Source of the DNA: Bacteroidetes bacterium GWF2_43_63
GTDB lineage: Bacteria > Bacteroidota > Bacteroidia > Bacteroidales > DTU049
DNA length: 64,000 nt
Assembly (NCBI GenBank): GCA_001769275.1
Contig: MEOQ01000050.1
Coordinates: 188,421-252,420, forward strand
Reading direction: 5' to 3'
Shown here: piece by piece, positions 18,503-27,408 of the stretch
Layout: each line of letters opens with the position of its first letter
How positions within the stretch are numbered: position 1 is the first letter of the stretch
Made by a program: the position numbers and the translations under genes
Notes under the pieces: generated by a model
What the model was told of the DNA's origin: nothing
Database searches by the model: none
The model's input: the letters and a program-made list of their open reading frames with translations, nothing else

Positions 18503-19213
18503 ATGGACGAAATTCAGGAAGTGACGCAGCCCGCAAAGGAAGTAAAGAATCTTGTTTCCATCGAAAACGCCGGTGTACGCCATGGCGACAATGTGATTCT
18601 TGAAAACGTTTCATTCAACATTGGGGCGGGAGAGTTCGTCTATTTTCTGGGCCGCACGGGCTCCGGCAAATCGAGTGTTATGAAAATGCTTTATGCGGAT
18701 CTGCCTTTCGAAGGCGCTGTTGGAAACGTGCTGGGTTATGACCTTACAAAAATCCGTACACGCGAAATCCCGCATCTGAGGCGGAAAATGGGCATGGTCT
18801 TTCAGGATTTTCAATTACTGACCGACAGGAATGTGAGAGAGAATCTGTTGTTTGTGTTGCAGGCCACCGGCTGGAAAGATCGTGAAGCTATGGATTCGCG
18901 CATCGACAGCGTGCTTGCGAGCGTCGGTCTTGAAAACAAAAAAGACAAAATGCCGCATCAGCTCTCTGGCGGCGAGCAACAGAAAGTTGTGATTGCACGC
19001 GCCTTGCTCAACGATCCAGAATTGCTGCTCGTGGATGAACCCACAGGAAACCTCGATCCACAGTCGTCAGAAGAAGTGTTGAACACGCTTGTTGAATTAA
19101 AAAAATCTGGCAAAGCCATTGTCATGGCCACACACGATATGCTCGTCATGGAAAAATATCCTTCCAGAATTCTCTGGTTCGCCGACGGAAAAGTTACGGA
19201 TAATAAAGAGTAG
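18503..19213 (+). CDS. ftsE: Cell-division-type ABC ATP-binding protein FtsE
   Basis: A 236-residue ABC ATPase. Walker A GRTGSGKSS is near residue 50, the signature LSGGEQQKVVIARALL near 153, and Walker B LLLVDEPTGNLDP near 175, with a His switch ATHDMLV. GNLDP and overall layout fit the FtsE/MacB branch; in Bacteroidota proteins of this type are annotated FtsE and pair with the membrane protein FtsX to control septal peptidoglycan hydrolysis. No ftsX lies next to it, so the partner must be elsewhere. The ATG at 18503 (MDEIQEV) is used rather than an upstream TTG. A repeat of ACGCGT units begins seven bases after the stop. Confidence 0.85.
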   Translation: MDEIQEVTQPAKEVKNLVSIENAGVRHGDNVILENVSFNIGAGEFVYFLGRTGSGKSSVMKMLYADLPFEGAVGNVLGYDLTKIRTREIPHLRRKMGMVFQDFQLLTDRNVRENLLFVLQATGWKDREAMDSRIDSVLASVGLENKKDKMPHQLSGGEQQKVVIARALLNDPELLLVDEPTGNLDPQSSEEVLNTLVELKKSGKAIVMATHDMLVMEKYPSRILWFADGKVTDNKE

Positions 19214-19219
19214 GGTAAA

Positions 19220-19260
19220 GTCACGCGTCAGAGTCACGCGTCAGAGTCACGCGCGCCCAG
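19220..19260 (+). repeat. GTCACGCGTCAGA repeat, copy 1
   Basis: Three direct units of AGTCACGCGTCAG, the last running into CGCGCGCCCAG. The same compound repeat occurs inside the lysine-rich gene at 26769-26822. The rest of the spacer to 19419 shows nothing recognisable. Confidence 0.85.
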
Positions 19261-19419
19261 ATAATATCTTTTTATTGCGGCCGAAACCATGGAATGTCGC
19301 TTGAGGAGTCAATTTTAAGACAGCCTCCAATAAAAGTATCAGAAAATAATGCTTAAATATTCTGCTGTATAATTCATGTTGGAATTATTTTATCAGACGT
19401 ATTTTCAAATGAGTTAAAC

Positions 19420-20217
19420 TTATTTTTTAGCGTATCCGGTTTTCAGCATCCATTGGTTCAGTCCAATAAACAGCGTGGTATACACAACGCAGACTCCGGC
19501 ATTAATCATCAGAAAATCCTGACTGGCACTCAACCCAACCAGCTCCCTGAACGGGTTGGGAATCATATTACCCATTACATTCATTGGCAGGAAATCGGAA
19601 ATCTGATCGGGCAGATAATAGGTGACAACATTTTCGATTATTAAGCTGTAGGCAAGCAGAATGGTAATCACCAGTCCTGATTTTTTTATCCATGTGCTGA
19701 GGAAATAGGCGAAATTCAGGTACAGAAACAAGGTGACAAAATAAGCGAACGTGTATTCAAGTCCGGTGACAACACCAATGTTTCCGAAGTTTTTTCCAAA
19801 AAGGAGCGTTGTTGCAAGGTATATGAAAACAGACAACAGGCTCAGAAGCAGAATCACGAGTTCTTTCGCCCAAATGATTTCCCACTTGCTCATTCCGTCA
19901 ATAATATTCTGGCGAAGGGTTCGGTAGTTGTATTCGTTTATAACAAGTGTAATAACAATAACTGCCAGAAGGATTTTGAACAGACTTGCCATGTAGGCCA
20001 TATTGTGCCAGATTCCAGGGAAGCTGAACACCGACATGCCTCCCAGCAGCATTTTTCCGATAGATGAATTATCGCCGCTGTTCACATTCATTGAATTGAC
20101 AATACCATCCAGTGCCAGTGCCGACAAGGCAAACAGGAACACATACAAACCAAACATGATCCAGACCGTCCGGTTGTAGAGTATTTTATTGAGTTCTATT
20201 CTGAGTAGCCGCATCAT
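19420..20217 (-). CDS. ABC-2 type transporter permease
   Basis: A 265-residue integral membrane protein with about six hydrophobic segments, starting with a short cytoplasmic helix (MMRLLRIELNKILYNRTVWIM) that is typical of ABC-2 permeases. Conserved NEYNYRTLRQNIIDGMSKWEIIWAKE corresponds to the coupling region. It starts two bases after the stop of the ATPase gene and forms an exporter with it. Substrate unknown; related systems export peptides or antibiotics (BcrA/BcrB type) or serve as gliding-associated components. Confidence 0.88.
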   Translation of the reverse strand: MMRLLRIELNKILYNRTVWIMFGLYVFLFALSALALDGIVNSMNVNSGDNSSIGKMLLGGMSVFSFPGIWHNMAYMASLFKILLAVIVITLVINEYNYRTLRQNIIDGMSKWEIIWAKELVILLLSLLSVFIYLATTLLFGKNFGNIGVVTGLEYTFAYFVTLFLYLNFAYFLSTWIKKSGLVITILLAYSLIIENVVTYYLPDQISDFLPMNVMGNMIPNPFRELVGLSASQDFLMINAGVCVVYTTLFIGLNQWMLKTGYAKK

Positions 20218-20219
20218 AA

Positions 20220-21107
20220 TTAATTTGTGATTTCCAAAAACTGCATTTCAAGGTTTTTCCGTTTACTGGCGAGGTGAGTCAGTATGATTCCTTTTTCAAA
20301 AAGGAATTTATTAATGTTCTCATTTGAAATTTCAGACGAAAACGTCACAATAAATTTATCCAGTTCCTTTTTGACATCAGTAACTGTGTTCAGCTCTTTA
20401 AGCGCATTGTGCAAAGAATCCATGTTGGCAGCCTGTACCTCTACAATATAACCGCTGCCGAGTAATTCGGACACCCGGCCCTGAACAAGTAATTCACCTT
20501 TTTTAATAATTGCCACATCGGTGCAGATTTTTTCAACTTCATCCAGCATGTGGCTGGCCATAATGATGGTGAGTCCCTGGGCCGATGCATTCTGAATCAG
20601 CTCCCTGATTTCGTAGATTCCCTGCGGGTCGAGGCCATTGGTTGGTTCATCCAGAATAAGGACCTCGGGATTGCCAAGCAGCGCTGCAGCAATCGAAAGG
20701 CGTTGTTTCATCCCGAGTGAATAATATTTAAACTTGTCGTTTTTCCGGTCGAAAAGATTCACAATTTTCAAAACCCTTTCGATGTCCGAATAGGGAACTT
20801 CTTTGATGTCGGCAGAGATTCTTAGATTTTTTTCAGCAGAGAGATAGCCGTAGAAATTGGGCGTTTCGAGAATTGAGCCGATTCTTTTCCGCAATTGATA
20901 CGAAGGTTCCTGACCGAACCATTTAAAGCTTCCGGAGGTTTGCGGAACGACATCGAGCAAGATGCCAAGCGTAGTGGTTTTGCCACTGCCATTGGGGCCG
21001 AGAATGCCGTAAACACAACCCTTCCGGACGTCCAGCGACAGATTGCTGACTGCATTCAGTTTCCCAAATTGCTTTGATAAACTGGTGGTGGTTAATACTG
21101 ATTCCAT
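20220..21107 (-). CDS. ABC transporter ATP-binding protein (BcrA/CcmA type)
   Basis: A 295-residue ATPase with Walker A GPNGSGKTT near residue 37, signature YSLGMKQRLSIA near 128, Walker B EVLILDEPTNGLDP and a C-terminal extension of about 80 residues as in drug- and bacitracin-type exporters. It is the first gene of a two-gene operon with the permease. On the minus strand TATTTTTG (21164-21157) is a -7 box about 50 bases before the ATG. The next 158 bases up to the glycosyltransferase gene hold no other feature. Confidence 0.9.
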   Translation of the reverse strand: MESVLTTTSLSKQFGKLNAVSNLSLDVRKGCVYGILGPNGSGKTTTLGILLDVVPQTSGSFKWFGQEPSYQLRKRIGSILETPNFYGYLSAEKNLRISADIKEVPYSDIERVLKIVNLFDRKNDKFKYYSLGMKQRLSIAAALLGNPEVLILDEPTNGLDPQGIYEIRELIQNASAQGLTIIMASHMLDEVEKICTDVAIIKKGELLVQGRVSELLGSGYIVEVQAANMDSLHNALKELNTVTDVKKELDKFIVTFSSEISNENINKFLFEKGIILTHLASKRKNLEMQFLEITN

Positions 21108-21265
21108 TGGTTGACTTCAGGTGAATTTGAGTAAAACAGCAATCACTGTTTCAGGACAAAAATACAGAACATTTTACAAGTACGAAGTACAAAATTTCAA
21201 AGTATTAAAAGCAATTTTCATTGCTTTTTGTTTTGAAAAACGAATATTAAAGAGTCGAACCACGG

Positions 21266-22408
21266 CTAAAAAACGAATTCAATCAATTTCTTCACATTGT
21301 GTTGATTCGAAAAGCCGTTTCCAATCAGAATTTTTTTACGCTGCTCCAGGGTAGCCGCTGAAATTTCCTGCTTCCCAAGTTTAATAATCATCAATTTCAT
21401 TTCGGCAGGACTATCGGCAATGTGGCACAGTTCCTCGATTCCGGTATTTTGCACCATGGGTGTATTCACCAGCAAATGCCGGCCTTCGTGCAATGCCAGT
21501 AGCAGCTTGAGTTTGATGCCGGTTGCCTGAAAAGTCGGGAGAATATTTATTTGCGCCTCGGCAACCAGACGCGAAAAATCGTCGGTACCCAAATTATCTT
21601 TCAGCTCAATATGATTGTATTTTTTTACGGCGGCCCGCAGTTCCTTGCTCGGTTTATTTCCGGCAATTACCAGCGGATAATCGAGATTGCTGAACACTTC
21701 GTTCACAAGATATAGCGCAGCGCGGTTGTTTTCGCTCACATCGAGGCTGCCATGATAAAGCGCAAAGGAGCCCAGTCCGTGTTGAATGTTTATCTTCTCA
21801 GATGGATGAAAGGCGCTTACAGTGCAGATATTGGAGTTGATTTGCGAAAAGTGCAACTCATCATTTTTAGATATTGTGAGAATTCCGGCTGCATATGAAA
21901 GATTTTTTTCAAAACGCTTCAGCTTGCGCGACTCACTCTGAAAATACAGCATTTTAAGCGGATCCGATTCGGCCTGGGCAAGTCCGTTATAATATTCATG
22001 CTCGATATTGTGAGTTCGAACAAATAGTTTCTTATGGGCAAGCGTAGGATGCGCAAGATACATGCAGGTATGGATTCCTTCGAACAGCACAGGATGCGCA
22101 TCGGCAGCCAGTCGCTTCAAAAGCTCATCCGACGAACGTGAAACTACAATAAAAGGTTTCGATGATAAAATTCCGGTTTTATTGTTATTGCGCGGATAAT
22201 AAAACACCTTATCGCAGAGCGCATTCAGAGCCGATTCGCGCTTACGTCCGCCATACTGAAAATTATGCAGAATAATCTTCACGCCTTCACGATGCAAAGC
22301 TTCCAGTTTGTAATACACATCAATGGCACCGCCGTAATTGGCAGGGTAGGGAATATCGAAGGAGACGATATGGAGCTTTTTATCCGAGGTATTCGCGTAA
22401 TTTTTCAT
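21266..22408 (-). CDS. Glycosyltransferase, GT4-like
   Basis: A 380-residue protein of the two-Rossmann (GT-B) type. The N-terminus LHIVSFDIPYPANYGGAIDVYYK is the acceptor-side start seen in many GT4 enzymes; RTHNIEHEYY and, in the second half, INILPTFQATGIKLKLLLALHEGR (nucleotide-sugar side) support the call. Its start overlaps the end of the preceding glycosyltransferase gene by 29 bases, so the two are co-transcribed and likely act in the same surface polysaccharide or glycan pathway. Sugar and acceptor cannot be told. Confidence 0.85.
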   Translation of the reverse strand: MKNYANTSDKKLHIVSFDIPYPANYGGAIDVYYKLEALHREGVKIILHNFQYGGRKRESALNALCDKVFYYPRNNNKTGILSSKPFIVVSRSSDELLKRLAADAHPVLFEGIHTCMYLAHPTLAHKKLFVRTHNIEHEYYNGLAQAESDPLKMLYFQSESRKLKRFEKNLSYAAGILTISKNDELHFSQINSNICTVSAFHPSEKINIQHGLGSFALYHGSLDVSENNRAALYLVNEVFSNLDYPLVIAGNKPSKELRAAVKKYNHIELKDNLGTDDFSRLVAEAQINILPTFQATGIKLKLLLALHEGRHLLVNTPMVQNTGIEELCHIADSPAEMKLMIIKLGKQEISAATLEQRKKILIGNGFSNQHNVKKLIEFVF

Positions 22409-23495
22409 TCAATTCTCTTGATTCATTTTCCCAGCACAGTATCGCAGATACTTTCGACGAATTATTTTTCCATTCGTTTAATTGCGCCTCGTCCGATATC
22501 ATTTTATTCACAGTTGCTGCCAGCGCATCAGGGTCCGAACTTGCTGTCACAGTGCCGACTGCATAAGTATTGACAATTTTGGCCACTTCAACCAGATTGG
22601 TACACATCACGGCAATGCCGGCCTGAATGTAGTCGAAAATTTTATTTGGCAGGCTGAAGCGATAGTTGATGTTGGTGTCTTTATCGAGCGTCAGGCCAAT
22701 GTCTGCAGCCATGGTATATTGCATCAGATATTCGCGATTCATAGGCGCCATGGTGATTACTTTGTCCTGCAGCTTTTCATCAGCTACCATTTTTTGAATC
22801 ACCGGAAACACATCACCACCTCCAATAATGAGCAGCAGTGCGCCTTCGACTTGTTTCATAGCCAGCACCATTTCTTCTACACCGCGATCGATGTTGATAC
22901 CACGACCCTGGACCAGCAGAATTTTTTTGTCATTCGGTAGTCCAAGTTCAGCGCGGGTTTTCGGATTTTTTATTGTATTTCGCAGCGGCACATTGCGTAC
23001 CACAAGCACCGGAATATTGTATTCTTTTCTGAATAAATCAGCGATGGAATCATTCACGGTGATCATGAACGGAAGCTTAGGCACAATGCGACTTTCGATG
23101 CGTTTCCAGAATTTCTGCACGCGTGGTCTTCCTTCAAGTTCGGGCACGCCGGTGAAATATTCGTGGCTATCGAAAACAAGTTTCTTTCCTTTCAGTTTTG
23201 TTGCCAGGCGGCTTGCCCAGAGGGTATCGAGGTCATTGGCCCACACAGCATCGAAGCGTGAAAAGAGCAAACGGAAGAATAAATGAACATTGAATACTGC
23301 ATAAAATGCAGGTCCTTTGCGGAAAGGCAACCTCATGCGAATGCAGCTGTATGGCCGCGCGGGCATCGGGAGACTGTCGGGCAGGCGCCGCCCGATGAGT
23401 GTGACATCGTAGCCCATTTCATGCATCAACATACAGGAGCGATGCACCCGTTGGTCAGTCACAAGATCATTGATTACCGCTGAAATTATTTTCAT
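22380..23495 (-). CDS. Glycosyltransferase, GT4-like
   Basis: A 371-residue GT-B glycosyltransferase. The first half has KIISAVINDLVTDQRVHRSCMLMHEMGYDVTLIGR and FDSHEYFTGVPE; the second half has KKILLVQGRGINIDRGVEEMVLAM and a FSLPNKIFDYIQAGIAVMC segment that matches the conserved donor-binding helix. The ATG at 23495 is chosen because it gives the usual MKI... start; longer versions reach into repeat-rich DNA. A promoter lies immediately upstream. Confidence 0.88.
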   Translation of the reverse strand: MKIISAVINDLVTDQRVHRSCMLMHEMGYDVTLIGRRLPDSLPMPARPYSCIRMRLPFRKGPAFYAVFNVHLFFRLLFSRFDAVWANDLDTLWASRLATKLKGKKLVFDSHEYFTGVPELEGRPRVQKFWKRIESRIVPKLPFMITVNDSIADLFRKEYNIPVLVVRNVPLRNTIKNPKTRAELGLPNDKKILLVQGRGINIDRGVEEMVLAMKQVEGALLLIIGGGDVFPVIQKMVADEKLQDKVITMAPMNREYLMQYTMAADIGLTLDKDTNINYRFSLPNKIFDYIQAGIAVMCTNLVEVAKIVNTYAVGTVTASSDPDALAATVNKMISDEAQLNEWKNNSSKVSAILCWENESRELNEKLREYLG

Positions 23496-23501
23496 CGATG
23501 A

Positions 23502-23534
23502 CAAAATTAGCCAAAAATTCCGTGACACGCCAAA
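23502..23534 (-). promoter_or_regulatory. Promoter of the glycosyltransferase pair
   Basis: On the minus strand TTTG (23534-23531) and TAATTTTG (23509-23502) are 21 bases apart. The -7 box ends only six bases before the ATG at 23495, so the mRNA is probably leaderless or nearly so. Confidence 0.6.
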
Positions 23535-24034
23535 AACGTGGAAAGAGGTGATGTAATATAATTGGTGCAAGACGGGAGGCAGCTGGGCTATACCCTGTAT
23601 CTTTCGATACAATTTTTCTCCATTTCATTTCGAAAAATCACTCAAGATGACAGGGCTGGGAAGATAGCTCCAACCGTGCTGTCATCCTGAGACCCGCGTG
23701 TAGTCATTCTGACATTACGCGACAAGCACCAGCAAAACGCGTTTTGCAACCTGTCACGATAGCTATCGTGAAAAAAATGACACTTTAAGTCGCTGTCATC
23801 CTGTTCCGATAGCCATCGGAATTCGCTCCTTTAGCGCTTCTTGCGAATTAGCTTGCGAAGTATCGAAGGAGACAGCGAAGGTCAACAGAAGTAGTGTCTG
23901 AAGTATAAAATGAGATCCCGGTTGTGCAAGCATAGACGAAACACAGACTGCGACCGGGAACTTAACGTTCACTTCTGTTGAATTTTCAAAAATCACTTAC
24001 ATGAAATAGCTATAGACAAGCTGACAGCTGATTC
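23535..24034. repeat. Spacer packed with dispersed repeats and palindromes
   Basis: No gene is supported in these 500 bases. Contents: a 51-bp repeat (23603-23653) with an inverted copy at 27133-27183; two perfect palindromes side by side, GCAAAACGCGTTTTGC (23732-23747) and TCACGATAGCTATCGTGA (23754-23771); a repeat starting GCTGTCATCCTGTTCCGAT (23792-23834) with an inverted, diverged copy at 54915-54956; and the hairpin TTCCGAT-AGCC-ATCGGAA (23804-23821). Confidence 0.75.
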
Positions 24035-26284
24035 CTACATTTTCGTCCGGGTAAACAAACCTGCTTCAATACTGTAGGTTTTCTTTCCGGCAACTGCCGT
24101 ACTGAAGCCGCCGTTGAAATTAGTCACAGAAGTATAAATACAGGGCACAACGATATTTCCATATTTATCAATAAAGCCCCATTTGCCATTGATTTTGACA
24201 GCCGCATAACCTTCTGAAAAATTCTCAACTTCATCACAAATAATTTTACTTACTTCAACACCGCGTGAGTTGCAGAAGCCCCATTTGCCATCCTTTTGCA
24301 CTGCTGCCATGTCGTCGGAAAAATTATTCACGAAATCATATTTGTAATCGATGATTGTTTTGCCTGCACTGTCCATAATGCCCCACCGGCCATTTTTGCT
24401 GGCTTTTGTGGTGCCATCACGAAAGATCCCGATTTCATCAAATTCCAAAGGAATAATCACATTATTTTCGGCATCGATAAATCCAGTCTTTCCTTCACGC
24501 GTGGCAACTGCAGTTTGAATTTCGCTGAAATCACTGATGTACGAATATTCTACAGGAATACTTGCCTCTCCATCGAGATTCAGGTATCCATACAATTTTC
24601 CTTTTCGCACTTTATACCAAATCGGATTGTAATTGTAAGACTCCGGATCAGTTGAATATTTAGGAACCATTTCATCGTAAATAAAAGGAACTACCTCATT
24701 TCCTTTCATATCGATGAGTCCGTATTTTCCATCCATCTGCGCAATTGCAATGCTGTAATAGCTGAATGATTCTGCATAATCGAATTTCAATGGAATCACT
24801 TCCTCGCCAATACCATTGATAAAACCATATTTGCTATCCAGACTCACCAGTGCCAAGCCACTGTAAAATTCGCTGATTTCATCGTAGTTGACATTTATTT
24901 TCTCACCTTTATAATTTATCAGCGAATATTTTTCACCATCGTAAAAATAGGTCACATCCGATTCCGTGAATGATCCGCAATATGAGTATTCAACTGGTAT
25001 TACAACATTGCCTTTAAAATCAATAAAGCCGGTGTAATCACCCTTATTAACCTGCAAAAGATCATGCCCGGCGTAATAATAATAATCGTATTTCCCAACA
25101 GGAATTACCTCGTTGCCGCTTTTATCCATTATCCAGTTTTCTCCATCGCGCGAAACAATGCAAATGTCATTATAGAAAACTGAAACACTCTCGTTTTCGT
25201 AAGGAAGAATGACTTTTCCGTTACCATCAATCAAACCAACATAGTTATCCTTGGAGGCACAGTACAGGCCGAATTCGCGAGCTTCTATCCAATCGTATTC
25301 AACCGGAAGGATTTCTTTTCCACTGTTAAGAAAAAGTCCGCTCATTTCTGCATCAGCATTATAAATCAGCAAATGTGATTTCGAAATCCGGCGAATTTCA
25401 GTGTATAATTCAGGAATGACTTCCTGTCCATCAAGTCCAATAGCACCCCACGAATAATCAGAACTGACGAGGGCTACACCATTTTCGAACAACGAGTTCA
25501 TAATGTATTTTGCAGGAACAATTTCCTTTCCTGATTTGTCAATAAAACCGGTTAATCCATTGTCGTTAAATGCAGCACGGCCTTCACTAAACGAAGACAC
25601 AGAGCCGAATTTGAGTGGAATTATTTCTTTTCCGCTATTATCAATAAAGCCCCATTTTTCATCGAGCATCACTGCGGCTACACCTTCGTGGAAGTCTCCG
25701 GCATCGTGATAGCGCGGCTGAACGACAATGTCTCCTTTTTTATTAATATAACCAATCAGGTTGTCTTCTGTAAAATAGGCCATGCCTTCCGAAAACTTGT
25801 TGAGGTGAGGAAATCGGGGGCTGGTCAAAATTTTACCTTTGGTTGTCATCAATCCGTATTGACCATCTTCGCCATACTGAATCATGCCTTCATTCATAGG
25901 CATGCAGTATTTGTAAATGAATGGAACCACAATGTTGCCCGCTGTATCGATGCAGCCCGACCCACTTTCCTTTTTGCCAAAAATGAGACCTTCAGTAACA
26001 TCGCTGTTTACCAGAAAATCAATTTTAATGCGTTGATTCCCTTTGATATCGATGAAACCGCGATAATCTTCATTTTCGACATAGGCAAATCCTTCGCTAA
26101 AGCTATTTGCCACATCGTAAATGGAAGGAATGACGGTGGAGCCGTTTCCATCAATGAAACCGTATTTGTAAGTCATATAATCCTGTGAAGGAATAAGCGT
26201 GTCTTTCTGGCCGTTAGCTGCAGAAGGCTGTACGAGCATTAATGTTGCAAAGACCACTGAAGCAAAAAGCGCGATATATTTCAT
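24035..26284 (-). CDS. Secreted WG-repeat protein
   Basis: A 749-residue protein with a signal peptide (residues 1-26, MKYIALFASVVFATLMLVQP...). The mature part is made almost entirely of 45-50-residue WG repeats, each with a core like GKWGFIDKxGxxVIPxxYDxxxxFSEGxAxV; well over a dozen can be counted. WG repeats form beta-rich scaffolds thought to bind other proteins or ligands; no enzymatic motif is seen. The start at 26284 gives the signal peptide; an upstream in-frame ATG at 26338 would add a basic stretch and is less likely. It is divergent from the lysine-rich gene. Confidence 0.85.
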   Translation of the reverse strand: MKYIALFASVVFATLMLVQPSAANGQKDTLIPSQDYMTYKYGFIDGNGSTVIPSIYDVANSFSEGFAYVENEDYRGFIDIKGNQRIKIDFLVNSDVTEGLIFGKKESGSGCIDTAGNIVVPFIYKYCMPMNEGMIQYGEDGQYGLMTTKGKILTSPRFPHLNKFSEGMAYFTEDNLIGYINKKGDIVVQPRYHDAGDFHEGVAAVMLDEKWGFIDNSGKEIIPLKFGSVSSFSEGRAAFNDNGLTGFIDKSGKEIVPAKYIMNSLFENGVALVSSDYSWGAIGLDGQEVIPELYTEIRRISKSHLLIYNADAEMSGLFLNSGKEILPVEYDWIEAREFGLYCASKDNYVGLIDGNGKVILPYENESVSVFYNDICIVSRDGENWIMDKSGNEVIPVGKYDYYYYAGHDLLQVNKGDYTGFIDFKGNVVIPVEYSYCGSFTESDVTYFYDGEKYSLINYKGEKINVNYDEISEFYSGLALVSLDSKYGFINGIGEEVIPLKFDYAESFSYYSIAIAQMDGKYGLIDMKGNEVVPFIYDEMVPKYSTDPESYNYNPIWYKVRKGKLYGYLNLDGEASIPVEYSYISDFSEIQTAVATREGKTGFIDAENNVIIPLEFDEIGIFRDGTTKASKNGRWGIMDSAGKTIIDYKYDFVNNFSDDMAAVQKDGKWGFCNSRGVEVSKIICDEVENFSEGYAAVKINGKWGFIDKYGNIVVPCIYTSVTNFNGGFSTAVAGKKTYSIEAGLFTRTKM

Positions 26285-26373
26285 TGATTTTTTCTTCAAA
26301 TGTATTAATGTTTTTGTTGCCGGAATGAGCCGGGCCAAAAATAAAAGTCAAAACTTTATTAAAATGGAGGCTG

Positions 26374-26408
26374 TAACCCTCGAAGGGTTTCAAACCCTTC
26401 GAGGGTTA
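26374..26408. repeat. Perfect 35-nt palindrome (CTCGAAGGG family)
   Basis: TAACCCTCGAAGGGTTT (26374-26390) is perfectly complementary to AAACCCTTCGAGGGTTA (26392-26408) with one central base. It lies between the divergent WG and lysine-rich genes, just before the latter's promoter. The core CTCGnAGGG...CCCTnCGAG also forms the inner stem of the element at 12220-12372. Confidence 0.85.
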
Positions 26409-26409
26409 G

Positions 26410-26440
26410 TTTATCAAATTGCCGAATTTTTGTATTTTTG
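26410..26440 (+). promoter_or_regulatory. Promoter of the lysine-rich gene
   Basis: TATTTTTG (26433-26440) is a -7 box; TTT at 26410-26412 is 20 bases upstream. The ATG at 26460 follows 19 bases after the box. The palindrome at 26374-26408 abuts the -33 element. Confidence 0.5.
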
Positions 26441-26459
26441 AATATCAAAACCAGCTTTC

Positions 26460-26996
26460 ATGAAAAAGACCGATACAAAAAAGACCGCAAATAAATCAGA
26501 AAAAAAAGATGCTCCGAAAAAAGGAACTCCTGTGAAGAAGGTTGAGGTTAAGGAAAAGGCTAAGGTTGAGAAAAAGGTCGAGGCTAAGGATAAGGTCAAG
26601 GCTAAGGTTGAGGCTAAGAAGAAGGCTAAGGTTGAGGCTAAGGTCAAGGACAAGGCTAAGGTTGAGGTCAAGAAGAAGGTCAAGGTCGAGGCTAAGGTCA
26701 AGGTCGAGGTTAAGGATAAGGTGGAGGTCAAGGATAAGGTCAAGAAAGAGGTCGGGAAGAAAGAGAAGGTCACGCGTCGGAGTCACGCGTCAGGAGACGC
26801 GCGCCCAGAGACGCGCGCCCAGGTTGAAAAAAAGGACGAGGTCAAGAAAAAGGATAAGATGAAGGTTGAGGAGCCGGAAGCTGAAAATTATTCTTCAGCA
26901 GAATTGCCGGAAGAGGTGATTGAAGAGAAAAATCCAAAAGCCCCAAAAAAGAAAAAGAAAAAAGGCGGCGAAAACCAGCTGGCGCTTGATTTCTGA
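26460..26996 (+). CDS. Lysine-rich low-complexity protein
   Basis: A 178-residue, strongly basic protein built from short K-[VA]-[KE]-[VA]-K units (residues about 25-102, 115-138). It ends with a different, acidic part (EEPEAENYSSAELPEEVIEEKNPKAP) and a tail KKKKKKGGENQLALDF. The pattern recalls histone H1-like and other nucleic-acid-binding tails, but no family can be named. The region encoding residues 104-121 (VTRRSHASGDARPETRAQ) is a DNA repeat inserted in frame (26769-26822). Because purine-rich repeats lack stops in many frames, open frames also exist on the other strand; the promoter box, ATG and non-repetitive C-terminus argue for this frame. Confidence 0.6.
   Translation: MKKTDTKKTANKSEKKDAPKKGTPVKKVEVKEKAKVEKKVEAKDKVKAKVEAKKKAKVEAKVKDKAKVEVKKKVKVEAKVKVEVKDKVEVKDKVKKEVGKKEKVTRRSHASGDARPETRAQVEKKDEVKKKDKMKVEEPEAENYSSAELPEEVIEEKNPKAPKKKKKKGGENQLALDF
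26769..26822 (+). repeat. GTCACGCGTC repeat, copy 2, inside a coding region
   Basis: GTCACGCGTCGGAGTCACG... followed by two GACGCGCGCCCAGA units. It shares its units with 19220-19260 and interrupts the Lys-rich codons of the 26460 gene without breaking the frame. Confidence 0.85.
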
Positions 26997-27408
26997 TGAT
27001 GCAGTGAGTTGCCACGAGGGCACAAAGACACCGAAAGATATAAGAAATCAGATATTTGATTTTAGATTGTCTCTTCACTGGCGCGGATATGCCATCCGTG
27101 ACAGTGATAACTTCGGCGCCGCGCAGCCCCTGCTGTCACACTGAGTGATTTTTCGGAATGAAATGAAGAAAAATTGTATCGAAGTGCAGCAGGACCCGCA
27201 GTCTTCTTTCATGCCCGCTGCGAAGCTGGCGGGGATACGTTTGAAGCTTGTCTTTTTTTTCAGATAGTCATTTCAAACACTCAGAATGACATCGGGTAAC
27301 ATGACCTCGTGGCATTATTCCTTAATTGGCGCTATCGCTGTGGTGAAAGCTTTGTAACTATGTTTTGCAGTCTAAAAATCAGCTTATAATGCGACATTCA
27401 AAAATTCT
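26997..27408. repeat. Spacer with dispersed repeats
   Basis: No gene is supported. The 51-bp repeat at 27133-27183 is an inverted copy of 23603-23653 (about 90% alike). A GCCACGAGGGCACAAAGACA motif at 27012 is a common dispersed sequence in environmental bacterial genomes. The remaining bases show nothing clear. Confidence 0.65.
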
